Origin: Actinomycetota bacterium
Lineage (GTDB): Bacteria; Actinomycetota; CADDZG01; WHSQ01
Reading direction: 5' to 3'
Assembly (NCBI GenBank): GCA_030446465.1
Contig: JAUJNI010000001.1
Span: forward strand, 131,776-195,775
DNA: 64,000 bases
The notes beneath the pieces were generated by a model. That model made no database searches and was not told the origin of the DNA. It was given only the letters and a program-made list of their open reading frames with translations. Shown here piece after piece: positions 18,630 through 26,688 of the stretch. Positions within the stretch are counted from its first letter, which is position 1. Each line of letters begins with the position of its first letter. A program made the translations under genes and the position numbers.

Positions 18630-21524
18630 ATGGATTTGCGGTTTTCTGCGGGGTTGGTCGTCGGCGTTCTCGTTATCGGTTCGGTGCTGGCGGTGGTCTA
18701 TCAAGCGTTGAGAAGACCGGTGCTTCGCAAGCTGGCGGTGCGTGACGCGGCTCGCCGGCCGAGTGAAACCCTTCTTGTCGTCGCCGGGAGCCTGCTAGGC
18801 ACGGCCTTGATCACAGGAAGCCTCATCGTCGGCGACACGCTCGACTCATCGATCCGAGCCTCTGCCACCACACAGCTCGGCCCGGTCGATGAGGTGCTGG
18901 TCACGGCCGATGCGGCTCAGGGCCACAGCATCGAGAAGCAAATCGAAGCCATCGATACCAACGACATCGATGGGGTCATGTCCTTGGTGACGGCTCCGGC
19001 GGCGATCGCATCGGGTTCTCGCTCCGACTCGCTGGCAGAGCCCTCGGCGCAGGTGATCGAGGCCGATTTCGACGAGGCGAGAAGCTTCGGCGGAGACCCC
19101 GACGCCACCGGGATAACCGGCCCGACTCCCGCGAAGGGGCAGGTGGCAATTGGCGAAGACCTTGCTCGGACCCTCCGGGTCGAGAGCGGGGACGCGGTAA
19201 CCGGCTACCTCTATGGCGCCGAGCTGCGGCTCGAGGTGAGCAGGGTTCTTCCTCGCCGCGGCATCGCCGGTTTCTGGCGCAACGTGGGGACGACTTCCCC
19301 GAACGCATTCGTCAAGCCGGGAACGCTGGCATCGCTGGTCGGCGACAGGGAGACGAGGGATGCACTCCCTCCGCAGACTTCGGTGCTCGTGTCCAATCGA
19401 GGAGGTGTGGAGGAGGGGGCGGAGCTGACTTCTCGAGTCACGCGCTCCATCGAAAATGCGTTGGGCTCGAGCATCCCCGTGCGAGTCGAGCCGGCGAAAG
19501 AGGATCTTCTCGATGCGGCCGAGGAGCAAGGTCGCGAGTTCACCGAGCTGTTCGTAGCCATAGGCGCCTTTGCCATCGTGGCCGGCGTGCTGCTGCTGAT
19601 CAACATCTTCGTCATGCTTGCCGAAGAGCGAAAGTCTCAGCTCGGCATGTTGCGGGCGGTTGGCATGCGACGGGCCGACCTCGTCCGGGGCTTCATCATC
19701 GAAGGCACCCTCTACGCGCTGGTGGCCAGTGCAGTCGGCGCGGTGCTCGGCATCGGGGTCGGCTGGGCGATCGTCAAGCTGGCGGCCCCCATCTTTAGCG
19801 CCGGCGGGGATTTTGCCCTCGAGCTGGCTTTCTCCGCCGAGCCTGCGAGCATGGTCAGTGGGTTCTGCGTCGGCCTTTTGATATCTCTTGCGAGCATCGC
19901 AGCCACCAGCGTGCGCATCAGCCGTATCAACATCATCGGTGCCATTCGCGACCTTCCCGAGACGCGCACGCCGCAGGGCCGCAAGCGGACACTCATCGCC
20001 GGCTTGCTTCTCGCCGCCTTCGGCGCAGCGATGCTCGCGGTTGGGCTCAACGACGAGCGCGCATGGTTGCCTGCAATCATCGGTCCGCCCGCAATCGCTT
20101 TCGGCTGTCTGCCGCTTCTGACGCGCCTCATCGGAAGGCGCACCAGCGTGCTGCTTGCCGCGGGGACATCCCTGTTCTGGGGGGTCTTTGGGAACGCCAT
20201 CACCGACGGCCACTTCTTCGAGAGCGGCGAGATCTTTGCATTCGTGGTTCAGGGCGTGTTGTTGACCTTTTCCGCCGTCATCCTGCTGAGCCAGAGTCAC
20301 GAGACCTTTGGCGGGTTCCTACGCAAAGTCGCAGCCCGCCGCCTCTCCTTGCGTCTGGGCCTTGCTTATCCCCTGGCCCGAAGATTTCGAACCGGACTGA
20401 CGCTAGGGATGTATTCACTGGTCGTTTTCACAATGGTCTTTCTCTCCTCGATGTCTGCGTCGTTCATGGGGCAGGTCGAGAGCTTTACCGCCAAGGAAGC
20501 CGGAGGGTTCGACCTGATCGTGGACGCCAGTCAGTCGAATCCCCCGAGGGTCGGCGCCCTGGGCTCCGCCGAGGATGTGAGCCAGGTGGCTGCTCTCTTC
20601 CACGGCCAGGCGCTCTACCAGCCAGAGGATTTTCCAGAACCCGAGCCGTGGCCCATAACGGGCGCCAGCTCAAAGTTGGTGGAGGTCGGTCCGCCGGCCC
20701 TCGAAGAGCGCGCGGAAGGATTCGACAGCAACAAGGAAGTTTGGTCGGAGCTTCTCGAGGATCCGAAGACCGTGGTGGTGAACAACTTCTTCCTGCAAGC
20801 GGGCGGTGGCCCTCCCGAAGGCATCGTCGACGTTGGAGACGTGATGAAGGTGGTTGACCCGGTGACGGGTTCGTCCGTCGAGCGCAAGGTGATCGGTGTG
20901 CTCGCATCCGACTCGACTCTCGCGGGGGCTTTTATGTCCCAAGAGTCGGTGGCAGAGATCCTTGGCGAGCGGGCCGTAACCGCCCGGTTCTACGTGACGG
21001 TTGCGGGTTCCGAGGCCCAGGCGCGCGCCACCGGCGTGCAGATGCAGGGGCGCTTCGTCCGCAATGGTGTGGAAGCGCAGACCTTCGAAGAGCTTGTCGA
21101 AGAGCAATTCAACCTTCAGCTTCAGTTCTTCAACCTGATGCAGGGTTACCTGGCGTTGGGCCTGCTGGTCGGTATAGCCGGTCTCGGTGTCGTCATGATC
21201 CGTTCGGTGAGAGAAAGGCGCCGGGAGATCGGGGTGCTTCGGTCGTTGGGGTTTGTCTCACCCAAGGTGCGAATCGCTTTTCTGCTCGAGTCCGGATTCG
21301 TCGCCCTCGAGGGCATCCTCGTCGGGTCGATCCTGGCGCTCGTCACAGCGTCACAGCTGATGGCGCATGGGGACTTCGGCGAGGGCATCTCCTTCACGAT
21401 CCCATGGCTGAATGTCCTGATACTGACCTCCTCGGCAATGGTCGCGTCGCTGGTTGCGACCGCGTGGCCGGCGCAGCAGGCGTCCGCGATCCCCCCTGCG
21501 GTGGCGCTGCGAGTGGCCGACTGA
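18630..21524 (+). CDS. FtsX-like ABC transporter permease, large
   Basis: The 964-aa membrane protein has two FtsX domains. An N-terminal helix (about residues 7-28) and a large extracytoplasmic domain precede three helices near 310-430, starting FVAIGAFAIVAGVLLLINIFVM. A middle block of helices at about 455-620 includes AGLLLAAFGAAMLAVGLNDE. A second extracytoplasmic domain is followed by the last three helices at about 830-950 (YLALGLLVGIAGLGVVMI). The ExRRREIGVLRSLG-like loops are typical. The double-domain architecture matches export or envelope-remodelling transporters of the MacB superfamily. Translated with the ATPase gene. Confidence 0.9.
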   Translation: MDLRFSAGLVVGVLVIGSVLAVVYQALRRPVLRKLAVRDAARRPSETLLVVAGSLLGTALITGSLIVGDTLDSSIRASATTQLGPVDEVLVTADAAQGHSIEKQIEAIDTNDIDGVMSLVTAPAAIASGSRSDSLAEPSAQVIEADFDEARSFGGDPDATGITGPTPAKGQVAIGEDLARTLRVESGDAVTGYLYGAELRLEVSRVLPRRGIAGFWRNVGTTSPNAFVKPGTLASLVGDRETRDALPPQTSVLVSNRGGVEEGAELTSRVTRSIENALGSSIPVRVEPAKEDLLDAAEEQGREFTELFVAIGAFAIVAGVLLLINIFVMLAEERKSQLGMLRAVGMRRADLVRGFIIEGTLYALVASAVGAVLGIGVGWAIVKLAAPIFSAGGDFALELAFSAEPASMVSGFCVGLLISLASIAATSVRISRINIIGAIRDLPETRTPQGRKRTLIAGLLLAAFGAAMLAVGLNDERAWLPAIIGPPAIAFGCLPLLTRLIGRRTSVLLAAGTSLFWGVFGNAITDGHFFESGEIFAFVVQGVLLTFSAVILLSQSHETFGGFLRKVAARRLSLRLGLAYPLARRFRTGLTLGMYSLVVFTMVFLSSMSASFMGQVESFTAKEAGGFDLIVDASQSNPPRVGALGSAEDVSQVAALFHGQALYQPEDFPEPEPWPITGASSKLVEVGPPALEERAEGFDSNKEVWSELLEDPKTVVVNNFFLQAGGGPPEGIVDVGDVMKVVDPVTGSSVERKVIGVLASDSTLAGAFMSQESVAEILGERAVTARFYVTVAGSEAQARATGVQMQGRFVRNGVEAQTFEELVEEQFNLQLQFFNLMQGYLALGLLVGIAGLGVVMIRSVRERRREIGVLRSLGFVSPKVRIAFLLESGFVALEGILVGSILALVTASQLMAHGDFGEGISFTIPWLNVLILTSSAMVASLVATAWPAQQASAIPPAVALRVAD

Positions 21525-21534
21525 TACACCGCCT

Positions 21535-21734
21535 CTTGTCCCAGTCGATCTTCGGAATCACCTGCTCAACGAAGTTCCACTGCTTGTGAATCGAGTTGAG
21601 ATAGTCGGCTGTGCGACGGGGCGCCAGCGGGTTGGTCAACGCCTCGATCTCACGGCCATGGGCGGGAACTGTCTTGTCCACGCCTCCAGCATCTTGCGGA
21701 TGCGCTCAAAATCTCCGCTGGGCGTAGCCCCCCC
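21535..21734 (-). pseudogene. Possible degraded gene fragment
   Basis: The minus strand here reads like protein in two frames. One frame gives SGDFERIRKMLEAW up to about position 21685. A one-base shift then gives DKTVPAHGREIEALTNPL and on to EQVIPKIDWDKRR near 21530. The joined text looks like one protein with a frameshift and no visible end, but I cannot assign a family. It lies downstream of the nucleotidyltransferase gene and next to other decayed sequence. Confidence 0.3.
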
Positions 21735-22250
21735 TTACTCCTGTTCCTTCTCGGAACGTAGGTGCTTTACCAGGATCGTGAGATGCGCTGCGTCCTTCTC
21801 GCGACCCGCGGCGCGCTTTGAGCGCGTGATGTCCTCGAGGGACGCAACAGGAATCTTCACTCCCCCGCGTTCCAGCACATGAGCGTTCTGGGCGAGATCG
21901 TCGTAGCCGGTCGTTCCGTCCGGAACGAAGGAGATGTCGAAGGGACCGAAACGGGTCACGAACGTCATCGTCGTTATGCCCGTGAACGTCCGCTCATCGA
22001 GCGCAATCTCCATGGGTTCGTCCAGCCCCGGTGCCCTCAGTTTCCCTCCCAAATCATGCAGGGCCGCACCGAGACGTTTCTTGTTCGCGGGGTCCGAGGC
22101 CGGCGTGATGTCGATGTCGGCCGTACGCGGCAAAGGAACCCCCTGCAGAAGCGCGGCGAGGCCTCCGATCACCACGTACTTGACCTTGTGATCGTTGAGC
22201 ACCGCCGTTATGCGTTCGAAGGCGACCGGCGTGAGGTCGGGCTTGTTCAT
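21735..22250 (-). CDS. Nucleotidyltransferase-like protein (AbiEii/MNT-type), candidate toxin-type partner
   Basis: The 171-aa product carries the polymerase-beta nucleotidyltransferase signature: GG at residues 29-30 (VVIGGLAALLQG) and the metal-binding Asp pair at 45 and 47 (ADIDI), with a third carboxylate near 105 (FDISF). The C-terminus has ASLEDITRSKRAAGREKD, typical of actinobacterial single-domain relatives of AbiEii/DUF6036 proteins. Its ATG overlaps the stop of the upstream XRE gene (ATGA), so the pair is translated together. The pairing resembles type IV or MNT-style toxin-antitoxin modules, but its function is inferred. Confidence 0.75.
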   Translation of the reverse strand: MNKPDLTPVAFERITAVLNDHKVKYVVIGGLAALLQGVPLPRTADIDITPASDPANKKRLGAALHDLGGKLRAPGLDEPMEIALDERTFTGITTMTFVTRFGPFDISFVPDGTTGYDDLAQNAHVLERGGVKIPVASLEDITRSKRAAGREKDAAHLTILVKHLRSEKEQE

Positions 22251-22612
22251 TTGGCCGTCCTAGCCGCAGCCTTTCGGACTGATTTCTCCCCCAGAGCCTG
22301 CTCCAAGAGCTCACGATCCCGCTTTCGCCACTCCTTAACGACGCTCGGAGGCAGGGCCGCCTCATAACGAGCTAGCCACTCGTCGTGGTCGTCAACGGCT
22401 TCAAGCCGGATACGCATGTCCCGGCCCGCTGCCCGGACGATGCGAGCGAGCGTGTCGAAGGTCGGCGAACGCTTCCCCGACTCGTAAGCAGCAATGGCCG
22501 CCTGTGACGTGCCTGCACGCTGGGCGAGACCGCGTTGCGACAGCCCGCTGTCGTGACGCGCGAGACGAATGAGATTTCCAGCCCAGGTAGCCACCCTCGG
22601 ACGATATCGCAT
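22247..22612 (-). CDS. XRE-family helix-turn-helix protein
   Basis: The 121-aa DNA-binding protein has a Cro/CI-type helix-turn-helix at about residues 12-66 (LIRLARHDSGLSQRGLAQRA, then TSQAAIAAYESGKRSPTFDTL). The C-terminal tail is charged and helical, rich in Arg, Lys and Ala. ATG 22612 is the longest start; a GTG about six codons in, at VATWAGNL, would give a shorter product. It is the first gene of a two-gene minus-strand operon with the nucleotidyltransferase and probably autoregulates it. A CGATATCG palindrome lies at the start region and could be an operator. Confidence 0.75.
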   Translation of the reverse strand: MRYRPRVATWAGNLIRLARHDSGLSQRGLAQRAGTSQAAIAAYESGKRSPTFDTLARIVRAAGRDMRIRLEAVDDHDEWLARYEAALPPSVVKEWRKRDRELLEQALGEKSVRKAAARTAK

Positions 22613-22719
22613 CCGATGTCATTAGCCGACACGCATCAACGTCACCTCAAATCAAGACCATCGAATTGGATGCGACCTTGAGCATCGCTTCCAGTTCGGC
22701 GGCAGCACGCAGTCTTCCG

Positions 22720-22984
22720 CAATCGTTTTAGGTCCGACGAGGCGGCCGAGGCGGTGCGCAGATACTCGGCAATGATCGCCACTGTCCGCTCCCGAGGTCG
22801 AGTGACGATCGCGGTAGCGATCAACCGATAACGGGTTGATCGCGAACGCATGGTAGGCAGCGACGAGGAGAGCATTGACCAGTAGCCCACGGTCCAGTTC
22901 GATTCCCACGACAGCCTCATCGGGCTCCCCGACATGAGCTGCCACCATTTCGTGCAGCTTGGCGTGGGGATATCTAGCTGCCAT
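22720..22984 (-). pseudogene. IS110-family transposase remnant
   Basis: The minus frame from 22984 reads HAKLHEMVAAHVGEPDEAVVG, then GLLVNALLVAAYHAFAINPLSVDRYRDRHSTSG. This is the characteristic IS110 (DEDD transposase) stretch that normally continues into SGAKSDxxDAxVLAxxLRTD. Here the frame breaks after SGA, and the continuation AIIAEYLRTA appears in another frame (about 22740-22780). Both the N-terminal DEDD part and the C-terminal transposase part are missing, so the element is truncated, frameshifted and inactive. It marks past insertion in this accessory region. Confidence 0.7.
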
Positions 22985-23026
22985 AGGGAGGTGCGCGGAG
23001 AAACGGGTTGTGTTTAGCTATCGGAC

Positions 23027-23518
23027 ATGAGCGTCAGAGCCGCGGCAGAGCTTGAACTCGTGCGGCATGAAGTGCTCGCGGACATCGAACGCTGGTTACC
23101 GGAGGTTGGTCCGGACGTTCGTTCCACCCTTTGGCATGGAGTCTTTATGAAAGCCGCCAAACAAACGGACCGCCTGTTTCAGCTCTGTGTAGATGTTGCG
23201 ATCCACCTTGCCGGGCCTGCGGCTCCAGAAGCGGTCGCAATCGTCAGCAGAGGAAAGCCTTCTGAGCGCCTTACTATGGGCGAACGAATGGACGTGCTCA
23301 AGACTCTTGACCGGCAACGAGCCATTGCTGTGGAAAGAAAAATCATCGGCAAGACCGACCGGCAGCTACTTGAAGATCTGACGATTCTACGGAACAACTT
23401 CGCACACGGCAGCATCCCGAGCGGCGAAGGACCTGAGCAGACTCAACGTTTTCTCGAGCTTGCGCGTCAATTCTGCGAGACGCAGCTCGTCCAGACCCTT
23501 GCAAAAGCGCATGTCTAG
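23027..23518 (+). CDS. HEPN-like hypothetical protein
   Basis: The 163-aa, mostly helical product contains RNNFAH at residues 122-127. This matches the Rx4-6H catalytic motif of HEPN ribonuclease-type domains, in the expected setting at the end of a helix (LEDLTILRNNFAHGS). No membrane segment or signal is seen. The motif match is direct; the family assignment is inferred, since Rx4H can occur by chance. It overlaps the next gene by 8 nt, so the two are co-translated. Many HEPN proteins act in toxin-antitoxin or anti-phage systems with a modifying partner. Confidence 0.6.
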   Translation: MSVRAAAELELVRHEVLADIERWLPEVGPDVRSTLWHGVFMKAAKQTDRLFQLCVDVAIHLAGPAAPEAVAIVSRGKPSERLTMGERMDVLKTLDRQRAIAVERKIIGKTDRQLLEDLTILRNNFAHGSIPSGEGPEQTQRFLELARQFCETQLVQTLAKAHV

Positions 23519-23936
23519 CGAAATCGGGTTCCCAGACGGAACAGTTGTTCGCGCCTCCAGTGTCGCCTCACGTGACGAAAATGGTGCCTGGCGCGAGTTC
23601 GGTCTCTACCTCGACGCTAGCTGGCGCCCAGAGTGGCCGGCGGTGGTGCTGGATTGGCCTGACTTCGGTGTCCCCTCCTCGCGAGAGGATGCCGACCACC
23701 ACATTCAAAATGCGTTTGAGCTGGCGCGACAAGGAAAGAAGGTCGAGATTGGTTGCCTAGGCGGTATAGGTCGCACTGGGACTGTTCTCGCTTGCATGGC
23801 GGTCTTAGCCGGCGTGTCGACCAATGAGTCCGTGAGATGGGTGAGGCGCAACTATTCGCCCTATGCCGTGGAAGAACCCGAACAAGAGGAATGGGTCCGA
23901 CAGTTCGCAGCACGTTGCCGCTACAACGGCGACTGA
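23511..23936 (+). CDS. Protein-tyrosine-phosphatase-fold protein
   Basis: The 141-aa product has both catalytic elements of the PTP/dual-specificity fold: the WPD loop (W49-P50-D51 in LDWPDFGVP) and the P-loop C82-x5-R88 (GCLGGIGRTG). The usual His before the catalytic Cys is Gly here. It should therefore bind phosphate and probably hydrolyse phosphoesters; the substrate could be protein, nucleotide or RNA end. ATG 23511 overlaps the HEPN-like gene stop at 23516-23518; the frame extends upstream to 23460 without similarity. The overlap implies a joint function with the HEPN-like protein. Confidence 0.75.
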   Translation: MSSEIGFPDGTVVRASSVASRDENGAWREFGLYLDASWRPEWPAVVLDWPDFGVPSSREDADHHIQNAFELARQGKKVEIGCLGGIGRTGTVLACMAVLAGVSTNESVRWVRRNYSPYAVEEPEQEEWVRQFAARCRYNGD

Positions 23937-24100
23937 CACACCTGCTGGATATCCGCCACTGAGCTCCTGATGTCTGGGACACGCAGCCCACCGGTCTTCT
24001 CATAGGAGGTGGTCATGAGTTTTAGGCGGTGATCTGCGGGAGAGCTTCAGCGGCAGGACTTATTGACAGAACGTACGGTACTAGGTGGCTAAAGAATGCT
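23937..24100. other. Intergenic region after the phosphatase gene
   Basis: The sequence between convergent genes holds no clear hairpin terminator. A good Shine-Dalgarno (AGGAGGTGGTC) precedes ATG 24015, but that frame closes after five codons. It may be debris of a mobile element. Confidence 0.3.
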
Positions 24101-24664
24101 TCAGTCCTTGATTTCCATGAAGGCGTCCGCCACCTCATAGAACCGGTCTAGCTCCTGGCGGGGAATCTCGCCTGACAGCACGAAATAAAGCTTCTTGCCG
24201 TTGCGATCCTTGATCCTGATCTGGGTGAGCTTGGGACCGAAGGTGGGGGCCCGGTGCAGGCGCGTCCGTGTCTGGGTCAGCTCGCGAGCGCGGGTGGGCG
24301 TCCCCTTGAGACTCCTGGCTTGAACCGAACGAGCTCCCCTGAGGCCGATCTTTCGAACCCGTCCCACCGCATTGCGGAAGATCAAGATGCCGTCGGAACG
24401 CACCTCGAGCCGAGCGCTTGCCTGTGCCTTGTCCACCAGCCGGGTGCCGCCGTACAAAAGGGCCACCAGGACGATCCCAGAACCAATCGACAGGAGGAGC
24501 ACGGGGAGGTTCTCATCGCGCGTGAAAGCAATGACCGAGAAGACGACGATGGCCAGTAGAAGCACCCCCAGCAAGGTCGAGAAAGTCTTGGAGAAGGTCG
24601 GCTGCGGTCGAAAAGAAAACACGACGTCGCTCGAGTCCTCGGTTGTCACAAGGGAAGAAGGCAT
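24101..24664 (-). CDS. Membrane protein with two N-terminal helices, hypothetical
   Basis: The 187-aa protein has two adjacent membrane segments at about residues 29-47 and 54-72, a PH-like pattern after them (ARLEVRSDGILIFRNAVGRVRKIGL), and a cytoplasmic C-terminus rich in basic residues. The architecture resembles small bacterial bPH-type membrane proteins, but I cannot name the family. It is divergent from radA, with 68 nt between starts, so both promoters share that gap. Confidence 0.7.
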   Translation of the reverse strand: MPSSLVTTEDSSDVVFSFRPQPTFSKTFSTLLGVLLLAIVVFSVIAFTRDENLPVLLLSIGSGIVLVALLYGGTRLVDKAQASARLEVRSDGILIFRNAVGRVRKIGLRGARSVQARSLKGTPTRARELTQTRTRLHRAPTFGPKLTQIRIKDRNGKKLYFVLSGEIPRQELDRFYEVADAFMEIKD

Positions 24665-24732
24665 CGACTAATTGTTGTCCAACTCCGGCGAAAAGTTGCA
24701 AAGATGTCGCACACCGTCCCTATTGTCGCGGC

Positions 24733-26076
24733 ATGAGCTCATCGCCCCCTAAACAACGGGATCTGCACGCGTGCTCGGCATGCGGATTCGATTCGCCAAG
24801 GTGGTTTGGACGCTGCCCCGACTGTGGCGAGTGGAGCAGCGCCGTGGCGGCCCCCGTGCCCCAGCTCGACCAGCTAGAGGTGACTACCCTTGCTGCGCCC
24901 GGACAGGCACCGGAACGCTTTTCCACCGGCGTCGTCGAGGTGGACCGCGTCCTTGGCGGCGGACTCGTCCCCGGAGGGGTCGTGTTGCTCTCGGGGGAGC
25001 CGGGGATCGGCAAATCCACCTTGGTGCTGCAGCTCATCGACGGCGTGCTTACGGCCGGTCGGCGGGCCCTTCTCGTTACCGCGGAAGAATCAGTTGGCCA
25101 GGTCTCTTTGAGGGGCGCTCGGCTCGGCGTGGCACTCGACCGCTTCGAGGTCGCCGCGTCTTCATCCGTGACCGCCGCCATTGCCGCCTCCGAGCGAAGG
25201 GCACCCGATCTCCTCGTGATCGACTCGATCCAGACGCTTGAAGACCCCACCCTGGATCAATCTGCTGGATCGGTGGCGCAAGTGCGGGAATGTGCGTCGC
25301 GTCTGGTTCGGCATGCCAAGGTCAGTGGAACGGCGGTCGTCCTCGTGGGCCACGTAACCAAGGAGGGCGTGGTCGCCGGCCCCAAGACGCTCGAGCATGT
25401 CGTCGATGCGGTTCTAGCCCTCGAGGGTGAACGCACGGGCACTCTCCGGCTGCTACGGGCATCGAAGAACCGTTTCGGCTCCTGTGACGAGACCGGGGTG
25501 TTCGTCATGGGACAGCGGGGACTGGATGCGGTCGAGGACCCCTCCGCCATGTTCCTTGCCGACCGGCGGGCGGACGTGTCTGGATCCGTCGTCTTTCCCG
25601 GGCTCGAGGGGTTGCGGCCCGTGCTGGTCGAGCTACAGGCCCTTGTGTCGCCCAGTGACCTGGCACAGCCCAGACGGGTACCGCTCGGCATCGACGCCAG
25701 GCGACTGTCGCTGTTGCTCGGTGTTCTTGGCGAACGCGCCGGGGTGCTGCTGGGTCGCAAGGATGTCTTTATAGCGGCGGCCGGAGGCTTGGCGGTTCGA
25801 GAACCGGCCGCCGACCTAGCCGTGTGCATGTCGCTGTATTCGGCCGTTCATGACATCGCCATCGGTGGAGGCGTCGTAGCTCTCGGCGAGGTCGGCCTTG
25901 GTGGTGAGGTGCGGCGTGTCCCGGGGGCCGAGCGCAGGCTTGCAGAGGCGGCTCGACTCGGCTTTCGAACAGCGCTGGTTCCCCGAGGCACAAAGACGGA
26001 AGCAGCTCTCGAGCTGATTCCGATCGGGGACCTTACATCCGCCCTGCATGCCGCGTGCCCCACCGCGCCGGCGTGA
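24733..26076 (+). CDS. radA: DNA repair protein RadA (Sms)
   Basis: RecA-like ATPase that helps branch migration in recombinational repair. The N-terminal zinc finger CSACGFDSPRWFGRCPDC is followed by a RecA core with Walker A GEPGIGKST and Walker B LLVIDSIQT. The RadA-specific KNRFG motif is present (ASKNRFGSCDETG). A C-terminal Lon-protease-like domain contains the LPGGEVGLGGEVR-type segment (read as ALGEVGLGGEVRRVPG). ATG 24733 gives the usual short leader before the zinc finger; the frame extends upstream without similarity. It starts the radA-carD-isp block. Confidence 0.96.
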   Translation: MSSSPPKQRDLHACSACGFDSPRWFGRCPDCGEWSSAVAAPVPQLDQLEVTTLAAPGQAPERFSTGVVEVDRVLGGGLVPGGVVLLSGEPGIGKSTLVLQLIDGVLTAGRRALLVTAEESVGQVSLRGARLGVALDRFEVAASSSVTAAIAASERRAPDLLVIDSIQTLEDPTLDQSAGSVAQVRECASRLVRHAKVSGTAVVLVGHVTKEGVVAGPKTLEHVVDAVLALEGERTGTLRLLRASKNRFGSCDETGVFVMGQRGLDAVEDPSAMFLADRRADVSGSVVFPGLEGLRPVLVELQALVSPSDLAQPRRVPLGIDARRLSLLLGVLGERAGVLLGRKDVFIAAAGGLAVREPAADLAVCMSLYSAVHDIAIGGGVVALGEVGLGGEVRRVPGAERRLAEAARLGFRTALVPRGTKTEAALELIPIGDLTSALHAACPTAPA

Positions 26077-26205
26077 CGGCGCCTTCGCTCGAGGACCGCC
26101 GTGCTACCCTCTAATGAGCGGGAGAGGCTCCATCGAGAACCTCATTGATCCCTCGCTCCGACATCCGTCCGAGCATTTAGTCGATTCGCAGGGAGGATCG
26201 TTCGA

Positions 26206-26688
26206 GTGAGTTTCGCCATCGGAGACAAGGTCGTTTATCCGCACCACGGTGCGGCCGTCATCGAAGCGCTTGAAGAACGGGAGCTCTTCGGCGAGATGCG
26301 GGAGTACTTCATCCTGAAGCTTGCCTATGGGGAGCTCACGTTGATGGTGCCGACTGATTCCACCGAGGAAGTCGGTCTCAGGGAAGTCACTCCTGCCGGC
26401 GAGGTTCCCAAGGTGTTCAAGGTCCTCAGGAAGAACGAACCCACCACCAATACGACCAACTGGTCCCGTCGATTCAAGGCGAACGTCGAAAAGCTGCGCT
26501 CCGGCGACATCTATCAGGTGGCGGACGTTGTGAGAAGCCTCCATCAGCGGGATAAGGAGAAGGGCCTGTCCGCCGGGGAGAAGCGCATGCTGACGAAGGC
26601 CCGGCAGATACTCGTGTCGGAGCTGACCTTCTCGAAGGACTGTAACGAGGAGGAGGCCGAGCGGATGCTGGACGAGGTTCTCGGATAG
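26206..26688 (+). CDS. carD: CarD-family transcription regulator
   Basis: Binds the RNA polymerase beta subunit and stabilises open complexes, notably at rRNA promoters. The 160-aa protein starts with the RID domain (FAIGDKVVYPHHGAAVIEALEE), then a helical DNA-contacting C-terminal domain with WSRRFKANVEKLRSGD and LSAGEKRMLTKARQILVSEL. This is the normal length and architecture of actinobacterial CarD. The start is GTG 26206 with GGGAGG 8-12 nt upstream. The TAG stop (26686-26688) overlaps the proposed ispD start. Confidence 0.95.
   Translation: MSFAIGDKVVYPHHGAAVIEALEERELFGEMREYFILKLAYGELTLMVPTDSTEEVGLREVTPAGEVPKVFKVLRKNEPTTNTTNWSRRFKANVEKLRSGDIYQVADVVRSLHQRDKEKGLSAGEKRMLTKARQILVSELTFSKDCNEEEAERMLDEVLG

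Noticed and set aside
18846-20300. 484-aa open frame antisense to the FtsX-like permease
   Set aside because: Antisense shadow with extreme Gln/His/Arg composition and no start signal.
24015-24032. Five-codon frame with AGGAGGTGGTC ribosome site
   Set aside because: Good ribosome site, but only five codons and no promoter or conserved context; likely debris.
24063-24091. TTGACA hexamer as a promoter
   Set aside because: The matching -10 position reads TGGCTA and it would point into the 3' end of an opposite-strand gene.
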